From contig CALRNH020000016.1 in the NCBI GenBank assembly GCA_943369485.1, positions 1-64,000 on the forward strand: a stretch of DNA of 64,000 bases. The letters run 5' to 3'. Origin of the DNA: ATX-6F1 sp943369485. Lineage in GTDB: Bacteria > Cyanobacteriota > Cyanobacteriia > PCC-6307 > Cyanobiaceae. The notes under the pieces are model-generated. The model did not search any database. It had not been told where the DNA came from and saw only the letters and a program-made list of their open reading frames with translations. Below, in pieces: positions 43,198 to 52,468 of this stretch. The stretch's first letter is position 1. Each line of letters starts with the position of its first letter. The position numbers and the translations under genes were made by a program.

Positions 43198-44064
43198 TCA
43201 GTTCACCCAGGCCGGGCTGGGTCCCTTGCCGCCGCTGCCGTTGAAGGGGGCGGGCAGTCCCAGCTCCGGTTGGTCGGGGTTGCTCAGGTCGATGGACTGC
43301 AGTTTGAGGTGGCGCACCTTGGCGGGCAGTTCCTGGGACAGATGGCTGAGCACCTCCAAGCGGCGTTCCAGCTGGGCGTCGGGGGGACCCAGGCGGATCA
43401 ACCCCAGGGAGGCGGTGCGCAGCCAAAGGGAGCCGCTGGGCTCGAAGCGCACCTCCAGCAGGGGGCTGCCCAGGTCATCGCGACGGGCCAACACCCGTCC
43501 GAGGACCGGGCGGTAGCGCTCCTGCCAGCCGACCACCGTGGTTCTGGAGGCCGGGCCGGCGCCACCGGCCCCCTGCTGCTGGCGCCGGCTCATCCAATTG
43601 CCGAAACGATCCACGTAGCCCAGCTCAAGCCCCCGGGGGGTTCTCCGTTCGGCCCGGGCCACCGCCTGGCGGTCCACCAGGGCGATGCGCAGCCGGGGCG
43701 GCAGCATCAGCCGGCTCACCTGGACGTTTTCCACCGGCAGGGCCTCCGCCAGTGCCGCCGTGATCGCCTGGGGACGCAGCTCCAGCAGCGGCACGGGGAA
43801 TCGCAGCTGGGCGGCCTGGATCACCTGCTCGCGGCTCACCTGCTGGCTTCCGGAAACCTCCACCTGCTCCGGGCTCTGCAGGGTCCAGCCCTGGCGCAAC
43901 AGCACCCAGCCCAGGCCGGCCGCGGCGGCGCTGAGCACCACCACTTGCCAGCTGTGGCGCAGCAGCTGGTTGCGCCGTTGCTGGCGCAGCTGGCGCCGCC
44001 GCTCGGCGCCGGCGGGGAGCACCTGGCGGGGTCCGGCGAGCTGGGACTCCGGCTTGGAACTCAC
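43198..44064 (-). CDS. ftsQ: Cell division protein FtsQ
   Basis: A 288-residue bitopic protein: a basic Arg/Gln-rich cytoplasmic N-terminus, one membrane helix (about residues 38-56), then a POTRA domain (VEVSGSQQVSREQVIQAAQL) and the FtsQ beta domain (RIALVDRQAVARAE, LGYVDRFGNWM). It links early and late divisome proteins in the periplasm. It overlaps the upstream small gene by 4 bp. Confidence 0.9.
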   Translation of the reverse strand: MSSKPESQLAGPRQVLPAGAERRRQLRQQRRNQLLRHSWQVVVLSAAAAGLGWVLLRQGWTLQSPEQVEVSGSQQVSREQVIQAAQLRFPVPLLELRPQAITAALAEALPVENVQVSRLMLPPRLRIALVDRQAVARAERRTPRGLELGYVDRFGNWMSRRQQQGAGGAGPASRTTVVGWQERYRPVLGRVLARRDDLGSPLLEVRFEPSGSLWLRTASLGLIRLGPPDAQLERRLEVLSHLSQELPAKVRHLKLQSIDLSNPDQPELGLPAPFNGSGGKGPSPAWVN

Positions 44065-44471
44065 AGTTCGCAGCGGGAGCGCGACATCAGATCGTGCATC
44101 CAGCGGCGGGCCCGCTCGGCGTCGGCGAAGGGGAGATCCTTCTGAAGACCGGAGCCCACCAGCCGCAGGCGGCAGCGGCCCTGGCTTTCCTCGGTGAGCG
44201 GCGCTTCGCCGGATCCCAGGGCGAGCAGCTCAACGAGCTCCAGCGACTTGATCGTGAAGCTGCCCTCCAGCTCCAGGTTGCCGGCGTGGAAACGGCTCCA
44301 GCTCAATTCACCATCGATCAGCCGGGCCGCGCCGCAGCCGTCGAGCTTGGCCAGCTCAGCCCCTTCCGCCCACTCCTGGAACAGCCGCTGGCGCCGTCGC
44401 TCCAGCCAGCCCAGGGCGGTGAGCAGCACAAACACCACCAGTAACGGCAACCACAGCAGTCCATGACTCAT
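44061..44471 (-). CDS. Conserved hypothetical membrane-anchored protein
   Basis: A 136-residue protein starting MSHGLLWLPLLVVFVLLTAL (an N-terminal anchor), with a beta-rich domain carrying three Cys (LDGCGAARLIDG, GRCRLRL, SRCEL). The ATG overlaps the ddl stop (ATGA at 44468-44471) and its stop overlaps ftsQ. This tight ddl-X-ftsQ-ftsZ operon suggests a role in cell-wall growth or division, but I know no function for it. Confidence 0.75.
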   Translation of the reverse strand: MSHGLLWLPLLVVFVLLTALGWLERRRQRLFQEWAEGAELAKLDGCGAARLIDGELSWSRFHAGNLELEGSFTIKSLELVELLALGSGEAPLTEESQGRCRLRLVGSGLQKDLPFADAERARRWMHDLMSRSRCEL

Positions 44472-45613
44472 GCCGCGTTGGCCTCCATGTCTGGGCGCGT
44501 TCCGTTGGGCCATTCTCCCGCCAACTGCACGAGTTGGTGCACGAGCTCTTCCAGCGGCAGACCCGTGGCGGCCCAGAGCATCGGGTACATGCTCTGGTTG
44601 GTGAAACCGGGGAGGGTGTTGATCTCGTTGAGCCAGAGGGTGCCCCCACCAGCTTCGACAGCCCCTGAGTCGCCGCTCGTATCGCGGCCATTTTCTTCAT
44701 AGAAGAAGTCGACCCTGGCCAGCCCCTCGGCCGCCACCGCCTGGCAGGCCTGGATCGCCAGCGCCCGGGCCCGCTCGCTCACCGCCGAAGGCACATCGGC
44801 GGGGATCACCGTGTGGCTGAGGCCCTCGGTGTATTTGGTGGTGTAGTCGTACCACTCGGCGTCGAAGCGGATTTCCCCCAGCACCGAGGCCCGCATCGTC
44901 TCGCGGCCGACCACGGCGCATTCGAGCTCGCGAGCCACGATCCCCTTTTCCACCACCAGGCGCCGGTCGTGGCGGGCGGCCTCCCGCAGGCCCTCCGCCA
45001 GCGTGGCGCGGTCGGTGGCCTTGCTGATGCCCACGGAGGAACCCAGGTTGGCGGGCTTGATGAAGCAGGGATAGCCGAGGCTGCCCTCCAGACGCTCCAG
45101 CAGGCCCCCCCGGCGCTGGGGGTCGTCGAGTTCGGCGGCCTGCACGCAGACGTAGGGCACCTGGGGCAGGCCGGCGGCGGCGAAGGCGGCCTTCATCGCC
45201 TGCTTGTCCATGCCCACGGCCGAGCCCAGCACCCCGGAGCCCACGAACGGCACCTGCATCAGGGTGAACAGCCCCTGGATCGTGCCGTCCTCGCCGTTGG
45301 GTCCATGCAGCACCGGAAACCACACATCCACATCAAGGGCACCCGGCGGCAGCCCCTGGAAGCCCGGGCGCACCGGCGTGGCCGGCAGCTCCTCGGCGGT
45401 GGGGGGGCAGCCGGAAGCCAGCACGGCATCGGCGACGGCGGGGGGCCACCAGTGCCCCTGGGGATCGATGTAGAAGCACAGCAGCCGGTAGCGATCGGCG
45501 TTGGCCCCCTGGGCCAGGGCCGCCGCCACCGTCACCGCTGAGCGGATGGAAACCGCATGCTCTCCCGAGGCTCCGCCGAACACCAGACCGATGGAGGTGT
45601 TGGTGGCGTCCAT
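44468..45613 (-). CDS. ddl: D-alanine--D-alanine ligase
   Basis: A 381-residue ATP-grasp enzyme with GLVFGGASGEHAVSIRSA, FPVLHGPNGEDGTIQGLF, FIKPANLGSSVGISKA and the metal-binding end LWLNEINTLPGFTNQSMYP. It makes the D-Ala-D-Ala end of peptidoglycan precursors in the cytoplasm. ATG 45613 is chosen; an in-frame start 21 bp upstream gives a non-conserved extension. First gene of the ddl-X-ftsQ-ftsZ operon. Confidence 0.95.
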   Translation of the reverse strand: MDATNTSIGLVFGGASGEHAVSIRSAVTVAAALAQGANADRYRLLCFYIDPQGHWWPPAVADAVLASGCPPTAEELPATPVRPGFQGLPPGALDVDVWFPVLHGPNGEDGTIQGLFTLMQVPFVGSGVLGSAVGMDKQAMKAAFAAAGLPQVPYVCVQAAELDDPQRRGGLLERLEGSLGYPCFIKPANLGSSVGISKATDRATLAEGLREAARHDRRLVVEKGIVARELECAVVGRETMRASVLGEIRFDAEWYDYTTKYTEGLSHTVIPADVPSAVSERARALAIQACQAVAAEGLARVDFFYEENGRDTSGDSGAVEAGGGTLWLNEINTLPGFTNQSMYPMLWAATGLPLEELVHQLVQLAGEWPNGTRPDMEANAA

Positions 45614-46137
45614 GGCGTCCTTCGGGGGTGCCAAAGGGTATCAGCGATGGTTGAGGAGGAGGGGAAAGGCTTGCTGGCCACGGCCTTCAGTCCTCCTCTC
45701 CATGGTCAGTGAAACGGTGGTGCGTCGATCGACGCCAGCACGATGACCCCGGTTCCCCTTGGAGAAGGAGCACACCTCTGGGGTCCGCGAGCAACCCGAT
45801 GGAGGCCCAGACCCAAAGCGGGGCTCATCCAATCGTGGCGACGGCACTGTTGCTTGCCGAGCGACCGGGGAACGAAGCCGGATGGTCAGCGCCCCTGCCT
45901 CGAACAACCGGCCGACGCCCCTGGTGGCCTCAGGCAGCTGTGCGCCATCAGCGCCCTCTTCCGCAGACTGGAAGGTCGGGCAAGAAGCAGAACCATGACT
46001 GGGGCCAATCAAGAGCTTCGCTACAACTGTTTCTCATCATCATGGTCAAGCCTTGTTCAGGTGCGTCCACACAAGTTGTTGGTTCTGATTCTTCGTTGGC
46101 TGACTCGTCGTTGGCAGGACAGCCGTGGTGACTGAGA
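45614..46137. other. Intergenic stretch without a supported gene
   Basis: About 520 bp between ddl and the CBS-EAL pseudogene. Open frames exist on both strands but none resembles a protein I know; codon use is Pro/Arg/Ser-rich. It should contain the ddl promoter. The right part (from about 46010) drops in GC toward the low-GC gene that follows. Confidence 0.4.
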
Positions 46138-47870
46138 TTAGATGTGGTAACTACTGTCTAATTCTGGTAACAGATGTGGCTCAGTATGATCAAGGAATTC
46201 CCAGTCAACCAGCTCAAGGGGGCGACTGAAGAGGTAGCCTTGGGCTCCGTGGCAGCCAATGTCCCGAAGGATTCTCATCTCCTTTACGGTTTCAACGCCC
46301 TCGGCTATAATCTTGAACTCAAGCCGCTCGGCAAGATGTTGCATGGTTCCAACAACAACCTGGGCGCGGGCACTGCTCCCCAACTTGCTGATCAGTGACC
46401 GGTCGAGCTTCAGCACATCAAACGAGAAGCGCTGGAGATAGGAGAACGATGAAAATCCCGTGCCAAAGTCGTCGATGGCAATTTTGATGCCATGCGAGCG
46501 CAGTTCGGCGAAGATGTCATTGATGCTGACCTGTTCATCGACCAGAGTGGCTTCGGTGAGCTCCACCTGAAGTTGAGTGGGATTGAACTGGTGCGATCAA
46601 GAGTATTGAGGACGTTACGGACAAAGTCATGTTCTCTCAACTGAAGCCCAGAGATGTTGACGGATAGCCCCATGGGGGTCTTGTTGGAGCTCGTGCGGCT
46701 GAAGTTCTTGCATGACTGCTCAAGACTCCAGTAGCCGAGATCGGAAATGAAGCCATTTCCTTCCGCGAGAGGGATGAACTGATCAGGGCCCACGATCCCG
46801 TGGATAGGGGAGGTCCAGCGCATCAGGGCTTCAGCGGAGTACGTCAGACCGCTGTCAAGGTGGATGATGGGTTGATAGACCATCCTGAATTCGTCTTTGG
46901 AAAAGGCAGTTTCCAGGTCGAAATCACGTTGCTTGAGAAGCTTGTAATGAGCAGTGGAAATCTTATCCAGCTTCATCTGCAAGATCTCCATGATTGAGTA
47001 GAGATGCTGGGGATCGATGGCCCGGCTGAGGCTGGTGGAGGTCACAATCCCTGCGAGGGTGCCATGGCTATCAGTGACCACAAGCCGATGCACCCGGAGT
47101 TTGTGCATGAGCGCCTGCACATGGGCCAGGCTTTCATTGGGGTGCACGAATGTGAGTGGTGCGCTCATCACTTGCGCCACAGCAGTGGAGCGGAAATCAA
47201 CCTGGAGGTTCTTGAGTTGCAGCAGATCGCGTTCGGTCAGGATACCAACAGGAACCAAGGCACCATTGGATGAACCTTCGCTTGTTACCACAACGCAGCT
47301 GATCCGCTGGTTGATCATTTTTGCGGCACATTCGTCCACCGTTGCCGAGTTCAGGACGGTGACAACTTCTGTTGTCATCACCTCTGAGGTGGTTCGGAGT
47401 TTAAGAAAATGGCCCTGCTTGAGTGCATGTTGCAAGCTAGAGTTTGTTACGACTCCATGGATTGCGCCCTCATTGTTGAGGATGGGAAGATGACGGATAC
47501 TGCGCCGCTGAAAGATGTTATTGGCAATAAAAACATCGGTGAATTCATCGAGCCGCAAGCTGATCACAGACTTGGTCATCACCTCTGCCACGGTGATGTT
47601 CTCCAGATCGACCGGTTGAATGGCAAGTCTGACAAAGTCCCGTTCCGTCAGGATGCCATCAATCGCCTTGCCGTCTGAGGAGGCCAACACGCAACCGGCA
47701 TAGAGCTTGCTGACATGTTGTTTTTGATCTCCCCGCGCTGGTGATTCTGAATGGCAGGTCGATTCGCCGCTCAGTTGCCGTAGCGCTTCAGCGACAGTGG
47801 CGCTCGGCGAGATCACGATGATCTCGGTGATGATGGCTTCGGCTGGGTCAAAGCTGGGGGAGTAATCCAT
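46138..47870 (-). pseudogene. CBS-domain/EAL protein, split by a frameshift
   Basis: The 5' frame (47870 to about 46590) codes two pairs of CBS domains (for example VAEVMTKSVISLRLDEF, IHGVVTNSSLQHAL, VGILTERDLLQLKN, LAGIVTSTSLSRAI) and the start of an EAL domain (YSAEALMRW, LSVNISGLQL). The rest of the EAL domain is in another frame from about 46588 to 46138: VELTEATLVD, IDDFGTGFSSFSYLQ, LKLDRSLI, AEGVET, GAQGYLFSRPL. One base is apparently missing in AACTTCAGG near 46585. All EAL residues are otherwise intact, so the break is recent or a sequencing error. CBS domains bind adenosyl ligands; the EAL domain would hydrolyse c-di-GMP. GC is clearly below the surroundings. Confidence 0.8.
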
Positions 47871-48204
47871 CGCGGGTTGCGCCTCGTTTGATCAGGGCAA
47901 TGAAGTGGCTTAATGCAGCCTCGATGCTGAGAGGTTGTTTTTGGACTTGCGGTGGATTGAATTGGTCCTGAGGGTGATCCAGTCGCTATGCCATTAGTTG
48001 CTTCTAATGGTTCAACAGACTGAGTGTTAGTTGATATGAATTATGCAGTAGGGACTGGTCTGTGAAATTTTTTGCTTTCAAAGGCTGACAGGAAAAGGGG
48101 AGCGAGCTTGACTTCAAGGATACCTTGCAGCGGATTCTCTGATTTGAATAGAGAACTTCAAGGAATCTGATCGAATCAAGCGCCTGCGTGGTGCTCCTTG
48201 ATAC
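47871..48204. other. Low-GC intergenic region
   Basis: 334 bp between miaB and the CBS-EAL gene. It is AT-richer than the rest of the window and contains no credible ORF or RNA gene. It probably carries the promoter of the CBS-EAL gene and downstream sequence of miaB. Confidence 0.4.
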
Positions 48205-49599
48205 CTATGGAAGGGCAGCCTGCTGGTTCATGCTTTGATGCAGGTGCTTCTCTAGTTGTGTAGTCCCACTGAGTGAAAAAGGCCGCACCGCCTCGATCCG
48301 CACCGGCACGAGATCACCGATGCGATGCTCGCCGACGGGGAAGAAGGTGAGTCGGTTGGTGCGGGTGCGGCCCATCAGCTGGGATGGATCTTTGGGGTTG
48401 ATCCCCTCTACCAGCACCTCCTCGACGCGGCCCAGATAACGCTCACTGCGGGAACGGGCGGTGCGCTCCACCAGGGCATTGAGCTCCTGCAGCCGCTCCA
48501 CCTTCACCGCCTCGCTCAGTTGACCGGACCAGTCGGCCGCTGGGGTATTGGGGCGGGGGGAGTAGGCGGCGGTGTTGACCAGATCGAAGCCGATCTCCTC
48601 GATCAGATCGAGGGTGCGGTGGAACTGGGCGTCGGTTTCGCCCGGGAAGCCGACGATCACATCAGCGCTGATCGAGGCATCCGGCATGCGCGCGCGGATG
48701 CGCTCGATGATGCGGCGGTAGCGGTCCACCGTGTAGCCGCGGGCCATGGCCTTGAGCAGGTCGTCGTCGCCGCTCTGGAAGGGAATGTGGAAGTGCTCAC
48801 AGACCTTGCTCAGATCGTCGCAGGCCTTGATCAGGCGTTCGCTGAAGTAGCGCGGATGGCTGGTGGCGAAGCGGATCCTCTCGATCCCCGCCACGCCATG
48901 GATGTGATGCAGCAGATCGGTGAGGGTGTGCTGACGGCGACCTTCGGGGGTGATGCCGGGCAGATCGCGGCCGTAGGCGTCGATGTTCTGCCCCAGCAGG
49001 GTGATCTCCTTGAAGCCGCGTGCCGCCAGCCCCTCGATCTCCAGCCGGATCGCTTCCGGCAGCCGGGACTGCTCCTTTCCGCGCACGGCCGGCACCACGC
49101 AGTAGGTGCAGCGCTCATTGCAGCCGTAGATCACGTTCACCCAGGCGCAGGTGCCGCTGTCGCGCCGCGGGGTGGTGAGGTCTTCGAGGATGTGGTGCTC
49201 GCCGGTGGCCACTACCTGCTGGCCGCTTTCCACCTGCTCCAGGAGCGTGCCCAGGCGGTTGGCGTGCTGGGGCCCCATCACCAGATCCAGTTCGGGCACC
49301 CGCCGCAGCAGGGCTTCGCCTTCCTGCTGGGCCACACAGCCCGCCACCACCAGGGTGAGCTGGGGATTGAGGCGTTTGCGCTGGGCCTGGCGTCCCAGGT
49401 AGCTGTAGACCTTCTGCTCGGCGTTGTCGCGGATCGTGCAGGTGTTGTAGAGCACCAGATCGGCGCTGTGTTCGTCGCGGCCGGGTGAATACCCCATGGT
49501 TTCGAGGATCCCGGCCATGCGCTCGGAATCCGCCTTGTTCATCTGGCACCCGAAGGTGGTGATCCAGTAGCTGCCCCTCACGGCTCCGTTCGCGCCCAT
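48205..49599 (-). CDS. miaB: tRNA-2-methylthio-N6-dimethylallyladenosine synthase
   Basis: A 464-residue radical SAM methylthiotransferase. The N-terminal UPF0004 domain has TTFGCQMNKADSERM, LYNTCTIRDNAEQKV and VVAGCVAQQEG (three cluster Cys); the radical SAM triplet is YGCNERCTYCVVP; a TRAM domain closes the C-terminus. It adds the methylthio group to i6A37 of tRNAs reading UNN codons. In cyanobacteria it usually sits near ddl, as here. Confidence 0.96.
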   Translation of the reverse strand: MGANGAVRGSYWITTFGCQMNKADSERMAGILETMGYSPGRDEHSADLVLYNTCTIRDNAEQKVYSYLGRQAQRKRLNPQLTLVVAGCVAQQEGEALLRRVPELDLVMGPQHANRLGTLLEQVESGQQVVATGEHHILEDLTTPRRDSGTCAWVNVIYGCNERCTYCVVPAVRGKEQSRLPEAIRLEIEGLAARGFKEITLLGQNIDAYGRDLPGITPEGRRQHTLTDLLHHIHGVAGIERIRFATSHPRYFSERLIKACDDLSKVCEHFHIPFQSGDDDLLKAMARGYTVDRYRRIIERIRARMPDASISADVIVGFPGETDAQFHRTLDLIEEIGFDLVNTAAYSPRPNTPAADWSGQLSEAVKVERLQELNALVERTARSRSERYLGRVEEVLVEGINPKDPSQLMGRTRTNRLTFFPVGEHRIGDLVPVRIEAVRPFSLSGTTQLEKHLHQSMNQQAALP

Positions 49600-49689
49600 C
49601 GGGCCAGTTTCGTTGATCGCCGGCTGAGCTGCTGGCGACGGTCGGGCTGGCTACGGTGCAGGCCTTCTGAGAACAGGGCCCCGGCCCCC

Positions 49690-50772
49690 ATGGAGCTGCG
49701 CCTCGATCGCTTCGTGCTCACCAAGGCCGTGCCCCTGGCGATCAGCCGCGGCACCACCGCCAGCGTGACCCGCCTGCGGGTGCGGCTGCTGCATGGGGGG
49801 ATCGAAGGCCAGGGGGAGACCGGTGGCTTCGAGACCGGTCACCGGGCTTTTCACCTGGAGCCGGTGGAAGCCGAACTGCGGGCCCTGGCGCCGGCCCTGG
49901 CGGGACGCGACCCCGCCGATCGCCAGGCCCTTGAGCCCCTTCTGGCGGGGCTCTCGCCCCCGGCCCGCTGCGGACTCGATCTGGCCCTGCACGACTGGTG
50001 GGGCCAGCAGCTGGGGCAGCCCCTCTGGCGGCTCTGGGGCCTGGATCCAACGGCCGTGACGTCCACCAGCCTCACCCTGGGGCTAGGCAGCGTGGAGCAG
50101 GTGCTCTCGCGGCTGGAGCGCTGGTGGCAGCAGCTGCCGGCGCGCCGTCTCAAGCTCAAGCTGGGCAGCCCCGATGGGGTGGAGCATGACCGCGCCCTGG
50201 TGCGGGCGGTGGCGGAAGCCCTGGAGCGCCGGGGCCAAGCACGGGGTGAAGCTCTGGAGCTGCAGGTGGATGCCAACGGCGGCTGGGACCTGCAGGCGGC
50301 ATGCCGGCTGATCCCCTGGCTGGCGGAGCAGGGGGTGGTGCTGGTGGAGCAACCCCTGGCGCCCCTGGCCGATCCCGACGCCGATACGGCGGGGTTCGCC
50401 GCCCTCGATCTGCACTGCCCGATCCCGCTGGTGGCCGATGAGAGCTGTTGGAATCTGGAGGATCTGCTGCGCTTGGCTCCCCACGTGGATGGGGTGAACC
50501 TCAAGCTGCTCAAGACCGGGGGGCTCAGTGAGGCCCTGCTGATGGCCGGTGTCGCCCAACGGCTGGGGCTCGATCTGATGCTCGGCTGCTACTCCGACAG
50601 CGCCCTGCTCAACGGGGCCGCCGCCCAGCTGCTGCCCCTGGTGCGCTGGCCCGACCTGGACAGCCACCTGAACCTGGTGGATGACCCCTTCGAGGGCCCG
50701 CCGCTGGAGGGCGACCGGGTGCGGCCGTCGGAGCGTCCAGGGTTGGGGGTGCAGTGGATGGGCCGCCCATGA
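49690..50772 (+). CDS. Enolase-superfamily dipeptide epimerase / N-acyl amino acid racemase
   Basis: A 360-residue muconate-lactonizing-subgroup enzyme. The catalytic Lys pair is in RLKLKLG (KxK) and the second Lys in VNLKLLKTGG; metal ligands are in LQVDANGGW, VLVEQPL and LVADESC. DLDSHLNLVDDPF near the C-terminus resembles the DxD motif of L-Ala-D/L-Glu epimerases. It overlaps a DUF1611 gene by 4 bp, the same pairing as DgcA (N-acetyl-D-Glu racemase) and DgcN described for D-glutamate catabolism. Either dipeptide epimerase or DgcA-like racemase is possible; menC-type OSB synthase is less likely. Confidence 0.78.
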   Translation: MELRLDRFVLTKAVPLAISRGTTASVTRLRVRLLHGGIEGQGETGGFETGHRAFHLEPVEAELRALAPALAGRDPADRQALEPLLAGLSPPARCGLDLALHDWWGQQLGQPLWRLWGLDPTAVTSTSLTLGLGSVEQVLSRLERWWQQLPARRLKLKLGSPDGVEHDRALVRAVAEALERRGQARGEALELQVDANGGWDLQAACRLIPWLAEQGVVLVEQPLAPLADPDADTAGFAALDLHCPIPLVADESCWNLEDLLRLAPHVDGVNLKLLKTGGLSEALLMAGVAQRLGLDLMLGCYSDSALLNGAAAQLLPLVRWPDLDSHLNLVDDPFEGPPLEGDRVRPSERPGLGVQWMGRP

Positions 50773-51875
50773 GCGCGCCCCTGGCGCTGGGCCCCCGTTC
50801 GCCGCTGGATCCCCAGGCGCCGTTGGTGCTGCTGCAGCACGGCGGCCTCGACAACCTCTCCGGCAAGACCGGTCTGGCGATGCTTCGCTACCGCGCCGGG
50901 CCGATCGTGGCCGTGGTGGATCCGGCCCATGCCGGCGCTGATCTGAGGGCGCTCACCGGAATTCAGCGGGCGGTGCCGATCCTGGCGTCGATGCAGGAGG
51001 CCCTGCCCCTTGGGCCTGAGGTGGCGGTGGTGGGGCTGGCCCCCTCCGGCGGGCTGCTGCCGGAGCCGCTGCGGCGGGATCTGCTGGTGGCGCTGGCGGC
51101 GGGCCTGAACGTCGCCAGCGGGCTGCACACGCGCCTGGGGGACGACCCCGCCCTGGCGGCCCTTGTTGGGGAGGGCCAGTGGATCTGGGACCTGCGCCAG
51201 GAGCCTGCGGGTCTCTTGGTGGGGGCCGCCCGGGCGGCGGCGTTGCCGGGCCGGCGCCTGCTGGCGGTGGGCAGCGACATGGCTGTGGGCAAGATGAGCG
51301 TCTGCCTGGAGCTGCGGGCCGCGGCTCAAGATCGTGGACTCGACGCCCGTTTCGTGGGCACGGGCCAGGCGGGAATCCTGATCGCCGGCACAGGGGTGCC
51401 GCTCGATGCCGTGCGGATCGATTACGCCGCCGGAGCGGTGGAGCGGGCCGTGCTGGAGGCCGGTCAGGGGTTGCCCGACGACGGACTGCTGCTGGTGGAG
51501 GGCCAGGGCTCCCTCTGCCACCCGGGCTCCAGCGCCACCTTGCCCCTGATCCGGGGCAGCCAGCCCACCGATCTGGTGCTGGTGCACAGGGCCGGGCAGG
51601 CTTGCATTCGCGAGCGGCCGGGTGCGGCGCCGGTGGCGATTCCCCCCCTCGAGCAGCTGGTGGAGCTGTTAGAGGCCCTGGCCGCCCTGGCCCGGCCTGA
51701 CGGCTGCGTGGCGCCCCCCCCGCGGGTGCGCGCGATTGCCCTCAACACCAGTGGCCTCGATCCGGCTGGGGCGTCCATGGCGATCGAGGTTTGTCAAAAT
51801 GGTCTCGGCCTGCCCACTGACGATCCAGTCAGACACGGGGGTGGAACCCTCCTTCAAGCCCTGCTTGCGGACTGA
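50769..51875 (+). CDS. DUF1611 protein (DgcN-like)
   Basis: A 368-residue protein of the DUF1611 family. The N-terminal part has a Rossmann-like region (VLLQHGGLDNLSGKTGLAML) and the C-terminal part a P-loop-like GSDMAVGKMSVCLEL, then FVGTGQAGILIAGTGVPLDA and LVEGQGSLCHPGSSA. In D-glutamate-degrading bacteria the homologue DgcN is reported as a D-Glu N-acetyltransferase paired with racemase DgcA. Here it is translationally coupled to an enolase-superfamily racemase, so a similar N-acyl-dependent racemisation is inferred. It precedes the tRNA-His gene on the other strand. Confidence 0.78.
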   Translation: MSAPLALGPRSPLDPQAPLVLLQHGGLDNLSGKTGLAMLRYRAGPIVAVVDPAHAGADLRALTGIQRAVPILASMQEALPLGPEVAVVGLAPSGGLLPEPLRRDLLVALAAGLNVASGLHTRLGDDPALAALVGEGQWIWDLRQEPAGLLVGAARAAALPGRRLLAVGSDMAVGKMSVCLELRAAAQDRGLDARFVGTGQAGILIAGTGVPLDAVRIDYAAGAVERAVLEAGQGLPDDGLLLVEGQGSLCHPGSSATLPLIRGSQPTDLVLVHRAGQACIRERPGAAPVAIPPLEQLVELLEALAALARPDGCVAPPPRVRAIALNTSGLDPAGASMAIEVCQNGLGLPTDDPVRHGGGTLLQALLAD

Positions 51876-51913
51876 GGGCAACTGGCGAAACCGAACAGGA
51901 GCAAGAGAAAAAG

Positions 51914-51986
51914 GGCGAGCGAGGGGAATTGAACCCCCGAATGGCGGAATCACAATCCGCTGCCTTAACCACTTGGCTACGCCCGC
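51914..51986 (-). tRNA. tRNA-His (GTG)
   Basis: On the minus strand the cloverleaf runs GCGGGCG TAGCCAAGTGG... with anticodon loop TTGTGAT (anticodon GTG) and T loop TTCAATTC, closing with CGCTCGC and discriminator C. The base before it (51987) is the encoded G-1 required by histidyl-tRNA synthetase. It lies antisense between the DUF1611 and DUF4359 genes. Confidence 0.95.
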
Positions 51987-52033
51987 CGAGCGCTGCGCGA
52001 TCCTATCAACCTGTCTCCTCCTGGCCTTTGCCG

Positions 52034-52468
52034 TTGAGCCCCCCGCCCCCCACCTCGATCCAGCGAACGCGGACCCTGTTGCTGGGTGGCGGGGCGGCGT
52101 TGGTCGCCGGCGCGGCGCTGGTGTTCAGCAATCCCACCCCCGCCGAGTTCGAGCTCTACGCAGGTGAGCGCCTGGTGGATCTGGTCACCCGTGAGATCTG
52201 CGGCGACGAGGGTCTGCCGATGCTGCTGCGCCTGGTGGTGCAGGACTGCCCGGAGCTGGTGCAGAGGCAGCGCAAGCTGCTGGGCTCCCTGGCGGCGGCG
52301 AACACCCGCCGTCTCAATCTTGGCCTGTTCAGTCTCTACGACACCGATGTGGGGGGGCAGGAGCTGTTGCCCTCGCTGCATCTGCCCCGGTACCACGTCA
52401 CCACCCTGGCAGCGGCCGGCCAGTTCCTGCAGCTGGAGGCCACCAGCCGCCAGGTGGAGCAGAAGTGA
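52034..52468 (+). CDS. DUF4359 family protein
   Basis: A protein of 144 residues starting at TTG 52034 (TTG 52028 is possible). An N-terminal hydrophobic segment LLLGGGAALVAGAALVFS acts as anchor or signal, followed by NPTPAEFELYAGERLVDLVT, EIC, CPELV and FSLYDTDV, the pattern of DUF4359. The domain is probably extracytoplasmic. The function is unknown. It overlaps the amidohydrolase gene by 4 bp, so the two are co-translated. Confidence 0.75.
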   Translation: MSPPPPTSIQRTRTLLLGGGAALVAGAALVFSNPTPAEFELYAGERLVDLVTREICGDEGLPMLLRLVVQDCPELVQRQRKLLGSLAAANTRRLNLGLFSLYDTDVGGQELLPSLHLPRYHVTTLAAAGQFLQLEATSRQVEQK

